DNA of 64,000 nucleotides from Orientallactaga sibirica. Lineage: Eukaryota; Chordata; Mammalia; Rodentia; Dipodidae. Positions 11,840-22,760 of this stretch are shown piece after piece (position 1 is the stretch's first letter; each line of letters begins with the position of its first letter). Both the position numbers and the translations under genes were made by a program. The notes beneath the pieces are model-generated. The model was not told the DNA's origin, ran no database searches, and was given only the letters and a program-made list of their open reading frames with translations. The stretch is from the NCBI GenBank assembly GCA_036365145.1, contig JAEOAD010000018.1, positions 8,016,001 through 8,080,000 of the forward strand. Reading direction: 5' to 3'.

Positions 11840-12114
11840 CAAGTTCCTTAGTGTCACTTCATTACTCTTTGAGTAAATCTGATATCCTTCTTGTGGTCTG
11901 CAAGACACTTGTAATCATTCCCTGCTCCCATCTCCCATCCATCCCATTGCATACTAGTGCACTCATCTCTGTTCAATCATCCCTTGAATATGCTGAGCCT
12001 GATACTGTGCCAGGGTCTTTACAATGTTGATAGAACCAGGTGCTGTACCTTGCATTCTACTCAGAAGCCACCCCAAGGTGACCTTCACTGTCCACTGCAT
12101 CTGATCTAGATCCT

Positions 12115-12512
12115 ACATTTTAGTCTATTTTGTGCTACCATGACAGCCTACTAAACCAGACAACTTATAATGAACAAAAGTTCTTGACTCACAGTTAGCA
12201 GAGCTAGGAAGCCCAACATCAAGATGCCAACAGATGGTGAAGACCTTCTTGCTGCACTATAAAATTTTAAAGAGGCCATCACATGGCAAAGATAGGTGGA
12301 AGGACAAAGAAAGAAAGGAAGAAGACAGCAAGAAAAAGAGGAACAGAGTTCAAACCTACTCCTGATATCAAGGAATTAATCAATTCTTGAGGGGTCCCTC
12401 ATGACCTAAGCATCTCTAACAGGCCCCACTGCCCAGTACTGTCACAATAACAATTATATTTCAGCATGGTTTCACTGTGGACAAGCAGTCAACCCAGAGC
12501 ATACTGCCTTAG
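12115..12512 (-). mobile_element. Old LTR/MaLR-like repeat remnant (spacer of the inverted duplication)
   Basis: The start TAGTCTATTTTGTGCTACCATGACAG, CTTGACTCACAGTTAGCAGAG, CATCACATGGCAAAG and CCCTCATGACCTAAGCATC resemble a common old mammalian LTR-type repeat in reverse orientation. The family name is uncertain. Confidence 0.4.
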
Positions 12513-12625
12513 TCCATTCTGCCTATCAGTCAGCCCTTTCTTCTTTCAGTCTGTGCTACCTTATAATTTCTCTGTGTAGTTCAGTGCCTTCCCTGCACCA
12601 GTGCCACTACCAAGTACCCAGAGAA

Positions 12626-12989
12626 TGCACAGAGGGAATTAATTAATTATTCCCTTCCCAGTTTGCCTATTTATCATTTTTCAGGCCTTTAGAGTCAATC
12701 AGCTTAGCTTCCTATCAACTACTATTTTTAAAATTTGTTTTATTTTTTTGAGAAGGGGAAGAGGCAGATAGAGAGAGAATGGGCACACCAGGACCTTCAG
12801 CCACTGCAAATGAACCCCCAGACACATATGCCACTTTGTACATTTGGCTTATGTGGGTCCTGAGAAATTGAACCTGGGTCCTTTGCATTTGCAGGAAAGC
12901 ACCTTAACTACTAAAAGAACTCTCCAGACCCCTATCACCTATTATTAATTAATTACGTAGGGTAATGTGTTGGTCATATTATTTGCAAT
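12626..12989 (-). repeat. Right arm of the 362-bp inverted duplication
   Basis: Reverse complement of 11,478-11,839. It runs from TGCACAGAGGGAATTAATTAA to ATTATTTGCAAT. A minus-strand Dip SINE lies at about 12,722-12,940. Outside the arms, similarity stops abruptly on both sides. No short direct repeat flanks the whole 1.5 kb unit. Confidence 0.93.
12722..12940 (-). mobile_element. Dip-like type I SINE (inside right inverted arm)
   Basis: Reverse-complement SINE: GAATGGGCACACCAGGACC, ACTGCAAATGAACCCCC, CTTATGTGGGTCCTGAG and TCTCCAGACCCC. It is the partner of the copy at 11,526. Confidence 0.85.
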
Positions 12990-14598
12990 CTTGATTGTCA
13001 CTTCCTTTAGCCCAGGCACCCAGCACAGTCCAAATCTCAAGGAGTTAATGAATATGCAAATTGGTGGAATTTTGTACTGCATGCACAGTAGGTAAGTGCT
13101 CAGGAGTGTGAAGTAAAAAGCAGAATAAGAGATGCTTGTAAAATCATCAGAATGGATATGGAGGGGGAAGGACAGAGGGCAGCCAGGCAATAGGCAGAAA
13201 CAAAGTAGAGGTGGTAGGGTAAGTCAATGATGGGATCATTGTGACCCAAATGTTACAGATATGGACATGGAATACCAGCAAATTGACCTGCTGATGCCTC
13301 ATGTGATAAGGCCAGGGAAAGATACTCCTTCCCAGGTCTACCACTCATGTCCCTTTCTCCCTCCCCCCTCCTGCTTCTCCTATTCTGTATTTCCTCCTCC
13401 CCTTTCCTCTCTTTTCTAAGGGCTAATTTAAAACTCACTTATGACATTTATTAAGTGAATGACAAAAAATTATGAATGTAAGCTTATGGGTCTGTCCTGA
13501 GATAGTCATGACACCTATGTTACTAGAAGTCAGTGAAAAACCTGCGGACATACTTTCGGAACATTTTCACCTATGTTGGTGCAAAACTCACTCAGGCTGC
13601 ACACAGAAGACAGACAGCCCACAGACTTCAATGGTCTTGTTGAGTTCACATCTGCTGGGAAAGGAGCCCCTGAAACAGGGAGTCATGCTGATGTGTTTTC
13701 TATCCTTACTGCACACACCGCTGCACTTGGTAAACATTGAGCCATTGACTGCATGTAAGGATGAGTTGAAAACAGGTATAAATACAACTACCTTTGCTTT
13801 TTGTTGCATTATAGAGAAAGCCCTATTCATCAGTCCTAAGGAGAAAGGAGACATATGAACAGAGAACCCAGACTCCCAGATAGGCAAATGTAAGCTCCAG
13901 CTGTTTGGGGAAATAAGTGTCTCCAGACTATGCTTGTAAAAAGCTGCTATAGTTGGAGTTTGGTGGATAGAGTTCATGGGGCATAGCTGGGATAGTGTTT
14001 CAGCAGCCTGCTGAAACCTTCTGAGGAGCGTATTCCATCTCCCTTCAGATGCCTCTGACACATCCAGAAGATTATCACTGGCATCATCTCTGATAGCACT
14101 CGTGTCCTATTGATCTTTTGCCTGTCTCTCAGAGAATGTGCAACAGATGCCTCAGTGGCATTCATTGTTTCATCTATCACAGAATATAGGAAAATATGTG
14201 TCTCAATTTCAGATGTGTGAGAGCTTCAAGAGAAAACACATTGACACTAGTGCCCTAGGAAGCCATGAACAGTGGTATATAAGATGTCTCTGGTGGTGAT
14301 TCAGAAGATATGCCTGAGGGGCAAAGCCTGAAAGGGAAAGAGAAGCTGGGTTCCGAGACAGAATTCTCCTCCTTCACTCTCCTTTCTTCATTGACTTACT
14401 AAGGTCACAGAGTTTATATGTCTGAGTAGAATTTTTGGATAACTAAAATGAGAAAAGGAAAAAGTTTGTTTCCCATCTAACTCAGGACCAATCCAAGATG
14501 GTAGATAGAGAGTTTCAGCAGCAGAAACAGAGACCATGAAGAAGATACATGTGAATTTTAGAAATTGAAAGGAATCTGGACTTTTACTACCAAAAAAA
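12990..14598. other. Unassigned sequence with two overlapping unidentified ORFs
   Basis: The longest frames are 13,472-13,858 (+, 128 codons) and 13,588-14,061 (-, 157 codons), which overlap on opposite strands. Neither shows a domain, motif or repeat match that I recognise. Chance openness or a decayed element is likelier than a gene. No splice or promoter evidence was seen. Confidence 0.4.
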
Positions 14599-14671
14599 TG
14601 AAGTGTCCCAACTAGGCCTTCTAATGCCCAAAGCTTTCTGAGTTGTGTGTGTGTTCCTGTTAATTTTTGTC
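14599..14671 (+). repeat. Long target-site duplication, left copy (73 bp)
   Basis: Starts TGAAGTGTCCCAACTAGGCC and recurs at 15,204-15,276 with about eight differences. The two copies bracket a truncated L1 3' end. Confidence 0.85.
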
Positions 14672-15203
14672 TTAAATTCTCTCTAAAATAATAGTGGTTA
14701 TCCATGTATCTTGCACTGACTTCACTCTCCATTGGAAAATTTGCTTCTCTTTTTCAGGTGGACGCAGAACCTGAGGAAAGAATAAGCCCATTGCACCTCG
14801 CCAGGGCACCAACTGAAGCCATAGAGTTATTGGGGAAATGACCAAGAGTGCTGCTTTCTCTGTGAACCTGGTACCAGCACAAGTGTGAAGGAGATAGACA
14901 CAGAGAACACTCAACTCCTACCAAATCAGATATCCAGAGACACAGAGACTCCCAAGACCTCATCACTGAAACAGACCTAAAATGAACCCAACATGGCTCA
15001 GGGAAATTTGTGGAAGGGGGTGGAAAGATTGTTAGAGCCATAAGTTGGCTCATTATGCACAGAGACATTGCTCTTCCCCATAACTTATGGCTACCCGCAT
15101 AAGGCAAGACCCACATTACCCATGAGAGGAGGGCAGGGTGAGGGCTAATGATGGTACCATCATGGCTGTATACACACTATATATATAACTAATGAAAACA
15201 AAT
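14672..15203 (+). mobile_element. 5'-truncated L1, lineage B 3' UTR
   Basis: Matches the 3' UTR of the L1 ending at 62,460: GCACTGACTTCACTCTCCA, the GAACCTGAGGA segment, CACTGAAACAGACCTAAAA, GGGAAATTTGTGGAAG, and then a short AT-rich tail at about 15,180-15,203. No coding sequence remains. Confidence 0.85.
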
Positions 15204-15276
15204 TGAAGTGTCCCAACTAGACCCTCTAATATCCCAAAGCTTTCTGAATTGTGTGCATGTTCCTGTTAATTTTGTC
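15204..15276 (+). repeat. Long target-site duplication, right copy (73 bp)
   Basis: Second copy of 14,599-14,671, following directly after the A-rich end of the L1 fragment. Such a length is far above the usual 7-20 bp for L1. Confidence 0.85.
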
Positions 15277-15287
15277 ATCCCAGCTAA

Positions 15288-15385
15288 TGTGCAAGCTTTC
15301 TAAAGGTAGAAAATCTTATTTATTACTGAATCACCACCACTTTAATAACTTTGTACGTAGTTGGTGCTTAATAACAACTGATACA
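15288..15385 (+). mobile_element. L2-like 3' end, old
   Basis: The pattern AAGCTTTCTAAAGGTAGAAA..ACTTTGTACGTAGTTGGTGC..TTAATAACAACTGA resembles the conserved LINE-2 tail. Short and diverged. Confidence 0.4.
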
Positions 15386-15469
15386 TTAAAACATCATATT
15401 TCCCTATTTCACTTAAGGCTTAACCAAGGGAGTATGGAAGAATCACCAGAGCCCTGAACTAGAAAGCAG

Positions 15470-15612
15470 AATGCTTGGGTTCTCATTACTTCTCAGCTAT
15501 TTGCTAGTTATATTACCTGACCCACACATTTAGCCACTCTGAATCTCAGTTTTCTCAAAAATAAAATGGATATTAAAGCCTAACTAAAGGATCAGTGTAA
15601 TAGTTACTTGAT
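15470..15612 (-). mobile_element. MIR SINE, old
   Basis: Reverse-complement MIR core: GCTTGGGTTCTCATTAC, CTATTTGCTAGTTATATTACCTGACC, CTGAATCTCAGTTTTCTCA and AAAATGGATATTA. Confidence 0.7.
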
Positions 15613-15619
15613 TTAGTGA

Positions 15620-16832
15620 AGCAAGAGTAAAAATATTGGCTACATAAGAGATTCATAAACTGCTGTGCAAATGTTTTTCATTCTTTTAATATAGCACTTA
15701 TGTTTTGTGAATGCAAGTAGTAAAGACACAAGTTTCACTGCAAACCTGTTGCATGTCCGAGAGAATGTTTACAGAGCTCAGAATTGCCACTTAGATACAG
15801 GTAACACAGGTCCTCCCATATACTGTCCAAGGATATTTTCTGTTCACCTTTGTCTCAACTCTGCCTCCCTTGCCACCCATTTCTGTCTTTCAACCATGGC
15901 TGTTTCTGAGCACCTGTCTCTCCTTCCTTCTCCTCTAATATCTGATACATGAGATTGCAGCACCTCTGTGGTGCTCGGGCCCTGCCTTGCTGCCTCTTTT
16001 GATCCTTCTATCTTTGCCTTTCCATGGCCTTATCTCCTCCCCTCCACCCCATTCATTTCTGTCTCTTCTTTTCTACTTTTCACTGCCTTTTTCTTGCCAT
16101 TTCCTCCAGATCTTAGATCACACACTTGTCATTTTAACAAAGTTCAATTTACTATTTTTCTCTTCATCAACTGTACTTTTGGTTCTATATTTAGCAAATA
16201 CAAATCCAAGGCCAAGATCACATTGACTTTTTTCTATATTTTCTTTAAACTTTTATAGTTTGACATTTTGGTATATAATCATTTTGTAGCTTCACTATGG
16301 AATGATTAATCAACAAAAAATTATACACATCTAATGCTCACATCTTGATGAGTTGCCTCTAGTCAGACTCTCTCCCTTTCTCCCCACAATCCTATTTGTC
16401 TTGTCTGTTGGTCTGTGTACCCTGCATCCTCCATGTTGTGGCTTTCTGTCAACCTCTCTCCCTCTGCCACTTTTTCTCAAAGGTTTCCTTATCAGGTCCT
16501 CCTTGAAGTCTTTAGGCTCACCATGGCCATGCCTCAACAGACCAATATATCCATTTAAATATCCCTTGTTTTCTTTAGACAGAAGCCAGACTTGGGTTCT
16601 GACATGCAGCAGAGGAAGAAAGACATGAAGGCACATGCCTGCCTTGCTCTGCCTTAAGGAAGAGTTAGACTCACTTTCCCCATGAGGAAACCAGTTCAGT
16701 GTATGTCCAAAACAAGGGTGCCCTTGTGCCCCATAAAACATTTGAACTGCATTTATCTTTTCTCAACCTCAAAATTTTTTATCTGTATTTTTCTGATGGC
16801 CAAAATTACATGTGCTCACAATGGAGAGAAAG
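15620..16832. other. Unassigned sequence
   Basis: Pyrimidine-rich stretches (about 15,880-16,110 and 16,360-16,500) produce open frames such as 15,968-16,258 and 16,331-16,741, which are low-complexity and without domains. No repeat or gene was identified. Confidence 0.4.
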
Positions 16833-16842
16833 AAAAGGTAGG

Positions 16843-16944
16843 GCTGGGAAGATGGATCAGCCTGCTGGCCTAGGTTCAGTTCCCCACTACCCACATATAT
16901 CCAGATGTACCAAGTGGTGCATGCATCTGGAGTTGGCTTACAGT

Positions 16945-16988
<44 letters not shown>

Positions 16989-17029
16989 GCTTGCACATGA
17001 ACAAATAATTTTTTTAGAAAAATAAATAA
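16843..17029 (+). mobile_element. Dip-like type I SINE
   Basis: GGGCTGGGAAGATGGATCAG, TCCAGATGTACCAAGTGG, GCATCTGGAGTTGGCTT, then a (CT)n run at 16,946-16,987 and an AAATAAATAAAA tail. Flanks agaaaaggtag and aaaaaggtagt form the target duplication. Confidence 0.9.
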
Positions 17030-17055
17030 AAAGGTAGTATTAGTAATAGTAGAGA

Positions 17056-17203
17056 GGTCTGGAGAGATAGCTTAGCAGTTAAGGCGCATGCCTGTGAAGC
17101 CTAAGGACCCCAGTTCGATTCTCCAGGTCCCACGTAAGCCAGATGCACATGGTAGTGCGTGCATCTGGAGTTTGTATGCAGTGGCTAGAAGCCCTGATGT
17201 GCC

Positions 17204-17241
<38 letters not shown>

Positions 17242-17293
17242 CTCTCTCTCTAATAAATAAAGAAAATAAGTCTTTTTTAAAAAGAAAAGAAAC
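17056..17293 (+). mobile_element. Dip-like type I SINE
   Basis: GGTCTGGAGAGATAGCTTAG, B box CAGTTCGATTCTCC, AAGCCAGATGCACATGG, a (CT)n tract at 17,209-17,236 and the tail AATAAATAAAGAAAATAAG. Target duplication agtagaga at 17,048-17,055 and 17,294-17,301. It lies 26 bp after the preceding SINE in the same orientation. Confidence 0.95.
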
Positions 17294-17301
17294 AGTAGAG
17301 A

Positions 17302-18269
17302 TGAAGAAAGAAGAGTTTCTTAGCCAAGAGTATCTTTGGCTATCATTTTGCATATTTTCTCCAAACTTTCTCATGCATCTTTTATCTTTACATAAATAAG
17401 ATCATACTAGATACAGAATTCTGCACTTTTTTGTTGTTTTAATATGTTATTTTTTTTTCTTATATTCCTTTTCTTCACAAATGTAATTTTATTTTTTTAG
17501 TGTAAACTGAAATAATATAAGAAATCTTCAGACATTTCTTGGGGACAAACAATGTAGTCACTGAAACTGCTGAGCCACCAGCACATTAAACATTTCTTAT
17601 AGGAAAAAATCAAATGTTTTAGCCTGGATTTTCCAAGTACCACTACCTCTTCCATTCTGAAACACCACACTCTGAATAAGAGCCAATAGCATCTTTAGCT
17701 TTCCAAAGTAGCTTTGGCCTCCAGGCAGAGTTTTGCACTTGCTTTTCTCTATCTAAACCATAAGTGCTGGCTTCTTTTCTGGAAATCTTCCCCAGTCCCA
17801 CAGTTTTTCTTCTTTTCCCTGACATCTAGGCATGATGAGGAATTTGGCCAAGAAAGTAGACACAATTTATAAATGAAGGTGACTTCCCACCTTCTTAATT
17901 CTTTTGTAATCCTAGATTAAATCCTAGACTTTGTGGTCATTAATTCAATAAGCATTTACAAAATGTCTACCAGGTGTCAGGTGTTATGCTATTTTGCCAA
18001 GAGTGGAAATTATATATAGCAAACAGTGAGGGCCTGCCTGCAAGAGAATCCATGTGGACAGTTTGTGGTGGTATGAATCACAGGATATCAGTAAGAAGGG
18101 GTATTACAAAGGCATGGGACAGGGCACCCACCCCATAAAACATATGGGTTGAGGAAGAGGTCAGGAGCTGCCTGTGTTATGCCATCATGTCTGACATTGA
18201 AGCTTGACAGGCCACATGCTGGGATGGGTGCTAGAGGGGAGTAGTGAGCTTCACGCCAGCCCTTGGAAG
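17302..18269. other. Unassigned sequence
   Basis: No gene signal was seen. A segment at 17,940-18,020 (AATAAGCATTTACAAAATGTC..) resembles a widespread old mammalian repeat but is too short to name. Confidence 0.4.
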
Positions 18270-18385
18270 AGGAAACTGTTATCCTCAGTTTGCAGGTGAG
18301 CAAAGTGAGGCTTAAGAACTATTCAGAGAAAATCCCAAGAGTAAGTTTGAAAATGAGACTCAAATCCAGATGTCTTAAACTATTT
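18270..18385 (+). mobile_element. MIR-like fragment, old
   Basis: ATCCTCAGTTTGCAGGTGAGCAAAGTGAGGC followed by GAGACTCAAATCCAGATG resembles the MIR 3' half. Confidence 0.5.
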
Positions 18386-18464
18386 TATTTCCTAATATAA
18401 TATTTGACTCCTATCCACTCCCAAGGAGTATAAACCAGACATTCAACATCAGTTGTTGTTGTTT

Positions 18465-18710
18465 TGGTTTTTTATTCATAGCATTGTACTGAAAATTAAA
18501 CTTAGGCCTTGCACACACTAGGCAAGCACTCTACCATGAAGACAGATCCCCAGCCCCCATTATAGTTTTTGTTTTGAGACGAGGTCTTGTTAAGACACCT
18601 AAATTAGCCTTGAACTCACTCTATAGCTCACAAAAGCCTTGTGATAGCCCTAGCTCTGACTTCAGGGGAGTTAAGATTACAAGCCTCTGCCACCAAGCCC
18701 AAATTGTTTA
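18465..18710 (-). mobile_element. B1-ID composite SINE, old
   Basis: On the minus strand, a diverged B1 half (GGGCTTGGTGGCAGAGGC.., GAGACGAGGTC reversed) comes first. An ID half follows with GGGGCTGGGGATCTG, GTAGAGTGCTTGCCTAG and CAAGGCCTAAGTTTAAT. B1-first order matches B1-dID-type dimers rather than B4. Confidence 0.65.
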
Positions 18711-18715
18711 ATGTA

Positions 18716-19683
18716 GTTTTAAAAGCACTACAGATCTTACGATAGGTAGCAGAATGTTTGAGATAACATAGACTTAAATAGATAATTCTAATTAGAGGGA
18801 TATGATATGGAGCTTCAGAAAAGTTGGAGATTTGAATTGGGCATAGAAATATTCACTGCAAAGAAGGGATGGCAGGACAAGAAGGGATGGCGTAAAAGGC
18901 TCATAAAGGTGACTTGATTGAACAAATCATTCATATTCACTAAAGTCCTCAATGAGAAAAGGAGATTTACAGTATTGACAGAGCTACAAACTATCATCTC
19001 GCCCTATTTCTGCTATTTATTGCAAAAGAACAAACCACTGAAAAACTTGGCAGCTTCAGGTCTTATCTCCCATGAGTTTCAAGGTGATGGCATGGGTTTT
19101 CTATGCTGCCTATTTTGTCATCTGAATGTGGCTATAGTCACTTGGAGATCCCAGTGGAACCTCAGCAAGGATTTGGGGCTGAAGGCCATGGTTTTCTTCC
19201 CTGAGGATGAAGATGGGACCGTACCAAAGCAATGAATGGTGACACTTAGAACCAGCACAGCATCAGATCTTCAGTGTCACAGAACCAGCCTAGGGCAAAC
19301 TGAGAGTCTCACTATATATGAACACAGCTAGAATGAGGGACAGCAGAGTCCAAGTTGTGTGAGTAGACATCACTGAACAATGAAGGACATCACTGGTCAA
19401 ACCAGGGAGTCTGGATTCTGTGTCAAAGTAGGTAAGGTCATGACATATCAATTAGTCATAACGATTTATTTCTAAACCCAAGGATTAAAGTGTTTTCTCA
19501 TTAAAAAAATTAGAATGGATATATTGTTTTATGTATGTAATATTGTGTTCTTTCTTAGCTCTCAAGAATGTGTGGCTAATCCTCAGCCTGGCACAGCTGA
19601 GAAGCATCCAATTAGGTGTTATCCATACAGTTAAACCAGTACTACCAGCCACTGGACTCCAGAAGATCAGGAACTAGCAAGCA
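18716..19683. other. Unassigned sequence
   Basis: The frame 18,918-19,235 (+, 105 codons) has no recognisable domain. Nothing else was seen. Confidence 0.4.
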
Positions 19684-20020
19684 TAGCAGTTATTTTTTTT
19701 ACTTGCTGTGAATAAATACCTTACTAGAAGCAGGAAAAGGGTTTAATCAGTTTACAATTCCAGAGGGCAGAGGCCATCATGGTGGAGCAGGCATGGCAGG
19801 AGCAGGAATCCTGCAACACATCCTTATACCAACAGGGAAGAAGTGGACAGAGAGAAAGTACAGCACATAAGACATGGATATTTTAAGGCCTATGTCCTAG
19901 TACCACATGTCCTTCAGCAAATCTCTGTTTTCTAAAGGTTACAGCACCACCAGCTAAGGATTAATTATTCAAACACATGAGCCAATGGGGTTCATTTTAC
20001 ATTCAAACCACCATTGCAAG
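19684..20020 (-). mobile_element. MaLR-type LTR (reverse orientation)
   Basis: Landmarks in reverse are GCTGTGAATAAATACC, GAAGCAGGAAAAGGGTTTAATC, CATCATGGTGGAGCAGGCATGG, ACAGCACCACCAGC, CAAACACATGAGCC and TTCAAACCACC. This is the reverse of an ORR1/MT-like LTR. Non-coding solo LTR remnant. Confidence 0.7.
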
Positions 20021-20280
20021 TGATTCATTTTTAGAGCAATTACTTGGACTGCTGTGTAAGGCAAGAATCTGGAAACAAATTCACTAACTGGAAGGGACAA
20101 AGATACCAGAGATAAAAGCCAAAGCAAAGTAGTAGAGGCAGATAAAGAGAAGTAATGGATTAGAAGACCTTCTCAGAGATGCTTTGGGGGCCTATGTCAG
20201 TCTCTCACCCCAACTATAGGCACAATGGTGGCAGATAATTGTAAGAAATTCCTTCTCACTCCACTCATGGGCTCTGTGAC

Positions 20281-20456
20281 TCAGTTATTTTTTCATTGTA
20301 TTGACCCAATATCCGACAAGAAGCAATTTCAGGAAGGAAGAGTTAATTTGATCTCATGGCTTGTTGGCACAGTCTATCATGGCTGTGAAGGCATGACAGT
20401 GGGAGAATGAGTCTGCTTGTTCATATCCCAGCATATCAGGAAGCAGAAAGAGGACA
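20281..20456 (-). mobile_element. MaLR-type LTR fragment (reverse orientation)
   Basis: AGAAGCAATTTCAGGAAGGAAGAGTT, CTATCATGGCTGTGAAGGC, and ATCAGGAAGCAGAAAGAGG are the same landmarks as in neighbouring LTRs. Truncated. Confidence 0.6.
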
Positions 20457-20867
20457 CATCATATCCAGCAAACAAACTGAAGTTCCCACCTCAACTGATC
20501 CATTTGACAGAGTCTGGCTAACGACTGGGAATGGCCAGTCCAGGTGTGGGCAGCTGGATGTCTTCTGAAGAGCTAAGGGGGAATCTTTTCCAGGCCTCTC
20601 TTCCAGCTTCTCACTTAAAAAATATGCAATGAGTTTTACAAGTTGTCTAGTTTTCTTTTGCCTTTCCCTTTTCCATAATGTGTTCCAACTTATATCCGTT
20701 TCTATAAAACTTTTAAAAGGCCATGTAATGTCAATTGGTCTAGTGTGAACTACCAATAAATTTCAGATGATGGCACTCCAAAATTAAGTAGTGAAAATGA
20801 GGAAAAGAATTTGAGCAGATATAATAAATTACTGTTTTCATTAGCAGAAACTATATGCATTAAGCCC
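20457..20867. other. Unassigned sequence
   Basis: The minus-strand frame at 20,436-20,756 has no recognised domain. No repeat was identified. Confidence 0.4.
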
Positions 20868-21040
20868 TTAAGCCTTTACTATATGTCAGATACTGCTTTA
20901 AGTGTTTGACTTACAGATATTATTTCAAACACTCTAATTCCAACCATATAAAATAAATGACATTATCATCCTCAGTATTCTCAAGTGAGAAAACTGAGGC
21001 CCAAGGTCACATAATGGCTGAATGGAAGAAGCGAAATTAT
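20868..21040 (+). mobile_element. MIR SINE
   Basis: Clear MIR pattern: TTACTATATGTCAGATACTG, TTAAGTGTTTGACTTACAG, GTGAGAAAACTGAGGCCCAA, GGTCACATAATGGCTGAATGG. Confidence 0.8.
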
Positions 21041-21519
21041 AATAAGGGACTTAACTTTAATGTGTGTGTTTAAATGTGTTGCTATCTATTATGTTTTAGC
21101 TGCTCCTGTCATATCATCATAGGATGCATGTTAGCAAGCTTTACACACTTCATATCAGAGTCCACAATCAAGTTCAGTTTTTTCATGTTCATTTAAGTCA
21201 AATATTGTTGGAACACCCAAAGTCAGGCAAGATGCCAAGAAATGATTACATGGTTAATTAGATTTTTTGGAATATTTCTAAGAGCCAAAAATATATGAAT
21301 TCATGACACTAACTATAATCTAGAACAAGGACACTAAGGAACTACCAGTCCAACAGGCATGGCAACTGAAGTCTTCATCCTTGATTAAGTATTTGAAACT
21401 CTTCCATTTGTTTTGCTGCATATAAGGAGGGCTTATAAGCAGATACTCATAGAAGCCAAGAGAGAATTGGGAAATACTACAGGAGAAAGATGGAAATGAA
21501 GGAAAGTTCAATGTTCAAG
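21041..21519. other. Unassigned sequence
   Basis: AT-rich DNA with no recognised feature. Confidence 0.4.
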
Positions 21520-21660
21520 TTCAAAGTTCAATCCTGACCCCAGACCCAGTTCTACCACTTCCAAGGTTAACCCATAGCTCAGTTTTCTCATCTGAAAAAT
21601 CAGATCATATTTGGAGGTTCTTCCAATGGTTGTCAAGAGAATTAAATAACAAAATGCATG
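21520..21660 (-). mobile_element. MIR SINE, old
   Basis: Reverse MIR: GACCCAGTTCTACCACTTCC, AGCTCAGTTTTCTCATCTGAAAAATC, TGTCAAGAGAATTAAATAAC. Confidence 0.65.
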
Positions 21661-21696
21661 AGAACATGAGTTCTTTTAACCTAATTATTAAATATA

Positions 21697-21950
21697 TCCG
21701 TTACTTCACTTATTGCTCAGACAAAATATCTGACCACAAGCAACTTAAGGAAGTGAAGAGTTTTATTTGACTTATATTTTCAGAGGATACATCCCATCAT
21801 GACAAGGAAGGTATGGCAGCAGGAGCATGAAGCAACCAACTCATTGAATTTAGAGTCAAGAAACAGCACAAACAAGAAATGTGGTTAGGCTATAAATCTT
21901 CAAGGTCTGCCCCCAGTGACCCACTTCCTCCAGCAAGGCTCTACCTCCTA
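21697..21950 (-). mobile_element. MaLR-type LTR fragment, left part
   Basis: AATATCTGACCACAAGCAACTTAAGGAAGTG, CATCCCATCATGACAAGG, GTATGGCAGCAGGAGCATGA, CCCCAGTGACCCACTTCC, CCAGCAAGGCTCTACCTCCT. The expected continuation (..TAAAC..TCCACAACC) resumes at about 22,308, so a second LTR splits it. Confidence 0.7.
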
Positions 21951-22301
21951 TGATAGCTTGAATATACGGCCCCAAAGACTCAGGTTTTTTTTTTTTTTTT
22001 AATTTTGAGTTTATAGCTTCAGCCTCTAGACTCCTGCTAACAGGGGCAAGTGTCACTGGGGGCAGATTTGAATTCCAGCCCAAAGGTATCGAGAAGAGTT
22101 TGAGCTCTGCATTCCTGTATTCTTGCCCTGGGGGTTTGCTGGCTGTTGGGTTTCTCCCTGCTTGGATCTGTGGAAGGGAGCTAGCTTCTTCCACAATTGA
22201 TGGAACTTCCCCTGGATCTGTAACCTTGAAATAAATCCTTGCCTTCCATAAACTGTTTCTGTATTAATATTCATTGCAGTAACTTGGGACTGACTACAAC
22301 A
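21951..22301 (+). mobile_element. LTR inserted in a MaLR LTR
   Basis: A TG..CA bounded unit: it opens TGATAGCTTGAATATACGG with an internal T run, contains AATAAATCCTTGCCTTCC (polyadenylation-type signal) near 22,229, and closes ..GACTGACTACAACA. The layout is that of a solo retroviral-like LTR of the MaLR group. The flanking 5-bp repeats are not convincing. No internal coding region. Confidence 0.6.
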
Positions 22302-22429
22302 CCGCTTAAACACTCCACAACCCTGCTCCAGTATAACATGAATACAGTGCTGCCAAGGTTTGCTCTAATTTGACTTTGATGATATCAGAGTGTGGACTAA
22401 ATAAAGTGTCATAGTCTTGACCTTGAATG

Positions 22430-22760
22430 TCTCCTAAAGGCCCATAGATATCTAGCTTGGTCTCCAGTTTGACACTATCAGGATGTGGAAGAAACTTTAA
22501 GGGCTGGGACATAGTGGTGGGGCTTCTGGTCAGTGGGAGAACGTGCCTTTGAAGATGATATTGAGATTTCAGCCCCTGTTCTCTTTCACATCCCAGCCAT
22601 GAGGCAAATAGCTCTGGTCCCCCACCCCCTCCAGCCATGATGTGCTGTCTCGCCACAGGAAGGTCCTAAAACAAAAGGGTTAAGACATCATGGTCTGAAA
22701 GTTCCTAAACCATAAACCAAAATTTAAAGAATCAGGTTTCTTTTTCACTTTATCACATAT
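22430..22760 (+). mobile_element. MaLR-type LTR
   Basis: Landmarks: GGTGGGGCTTCTGGTCAGTGGG, GTGCCTTTGAAGATG, CCATGAGGCAAATAGCTCTG, CCATGATGTGCTGTCTCGCC and CATAAACCAAAAT. The minus-strand frame at 22,306-22,656 (116 codons) is only an antisense shadow of this repeat. Confidence 0.65.

Noticed and set aside
11478..12989. DNA transposon with long terminal inverted repeats
   Set aside because: The arms contain a complete SINE and single-copy flank, there is no flanking target duplication and the spacer has no transposase-like ORF.
16946..17260. ORFs with Ser/Leu or Arg/Glu dipeptide runs
   Set aside because: They arise from (CT)n tracts inside two Dip-like SINEs.
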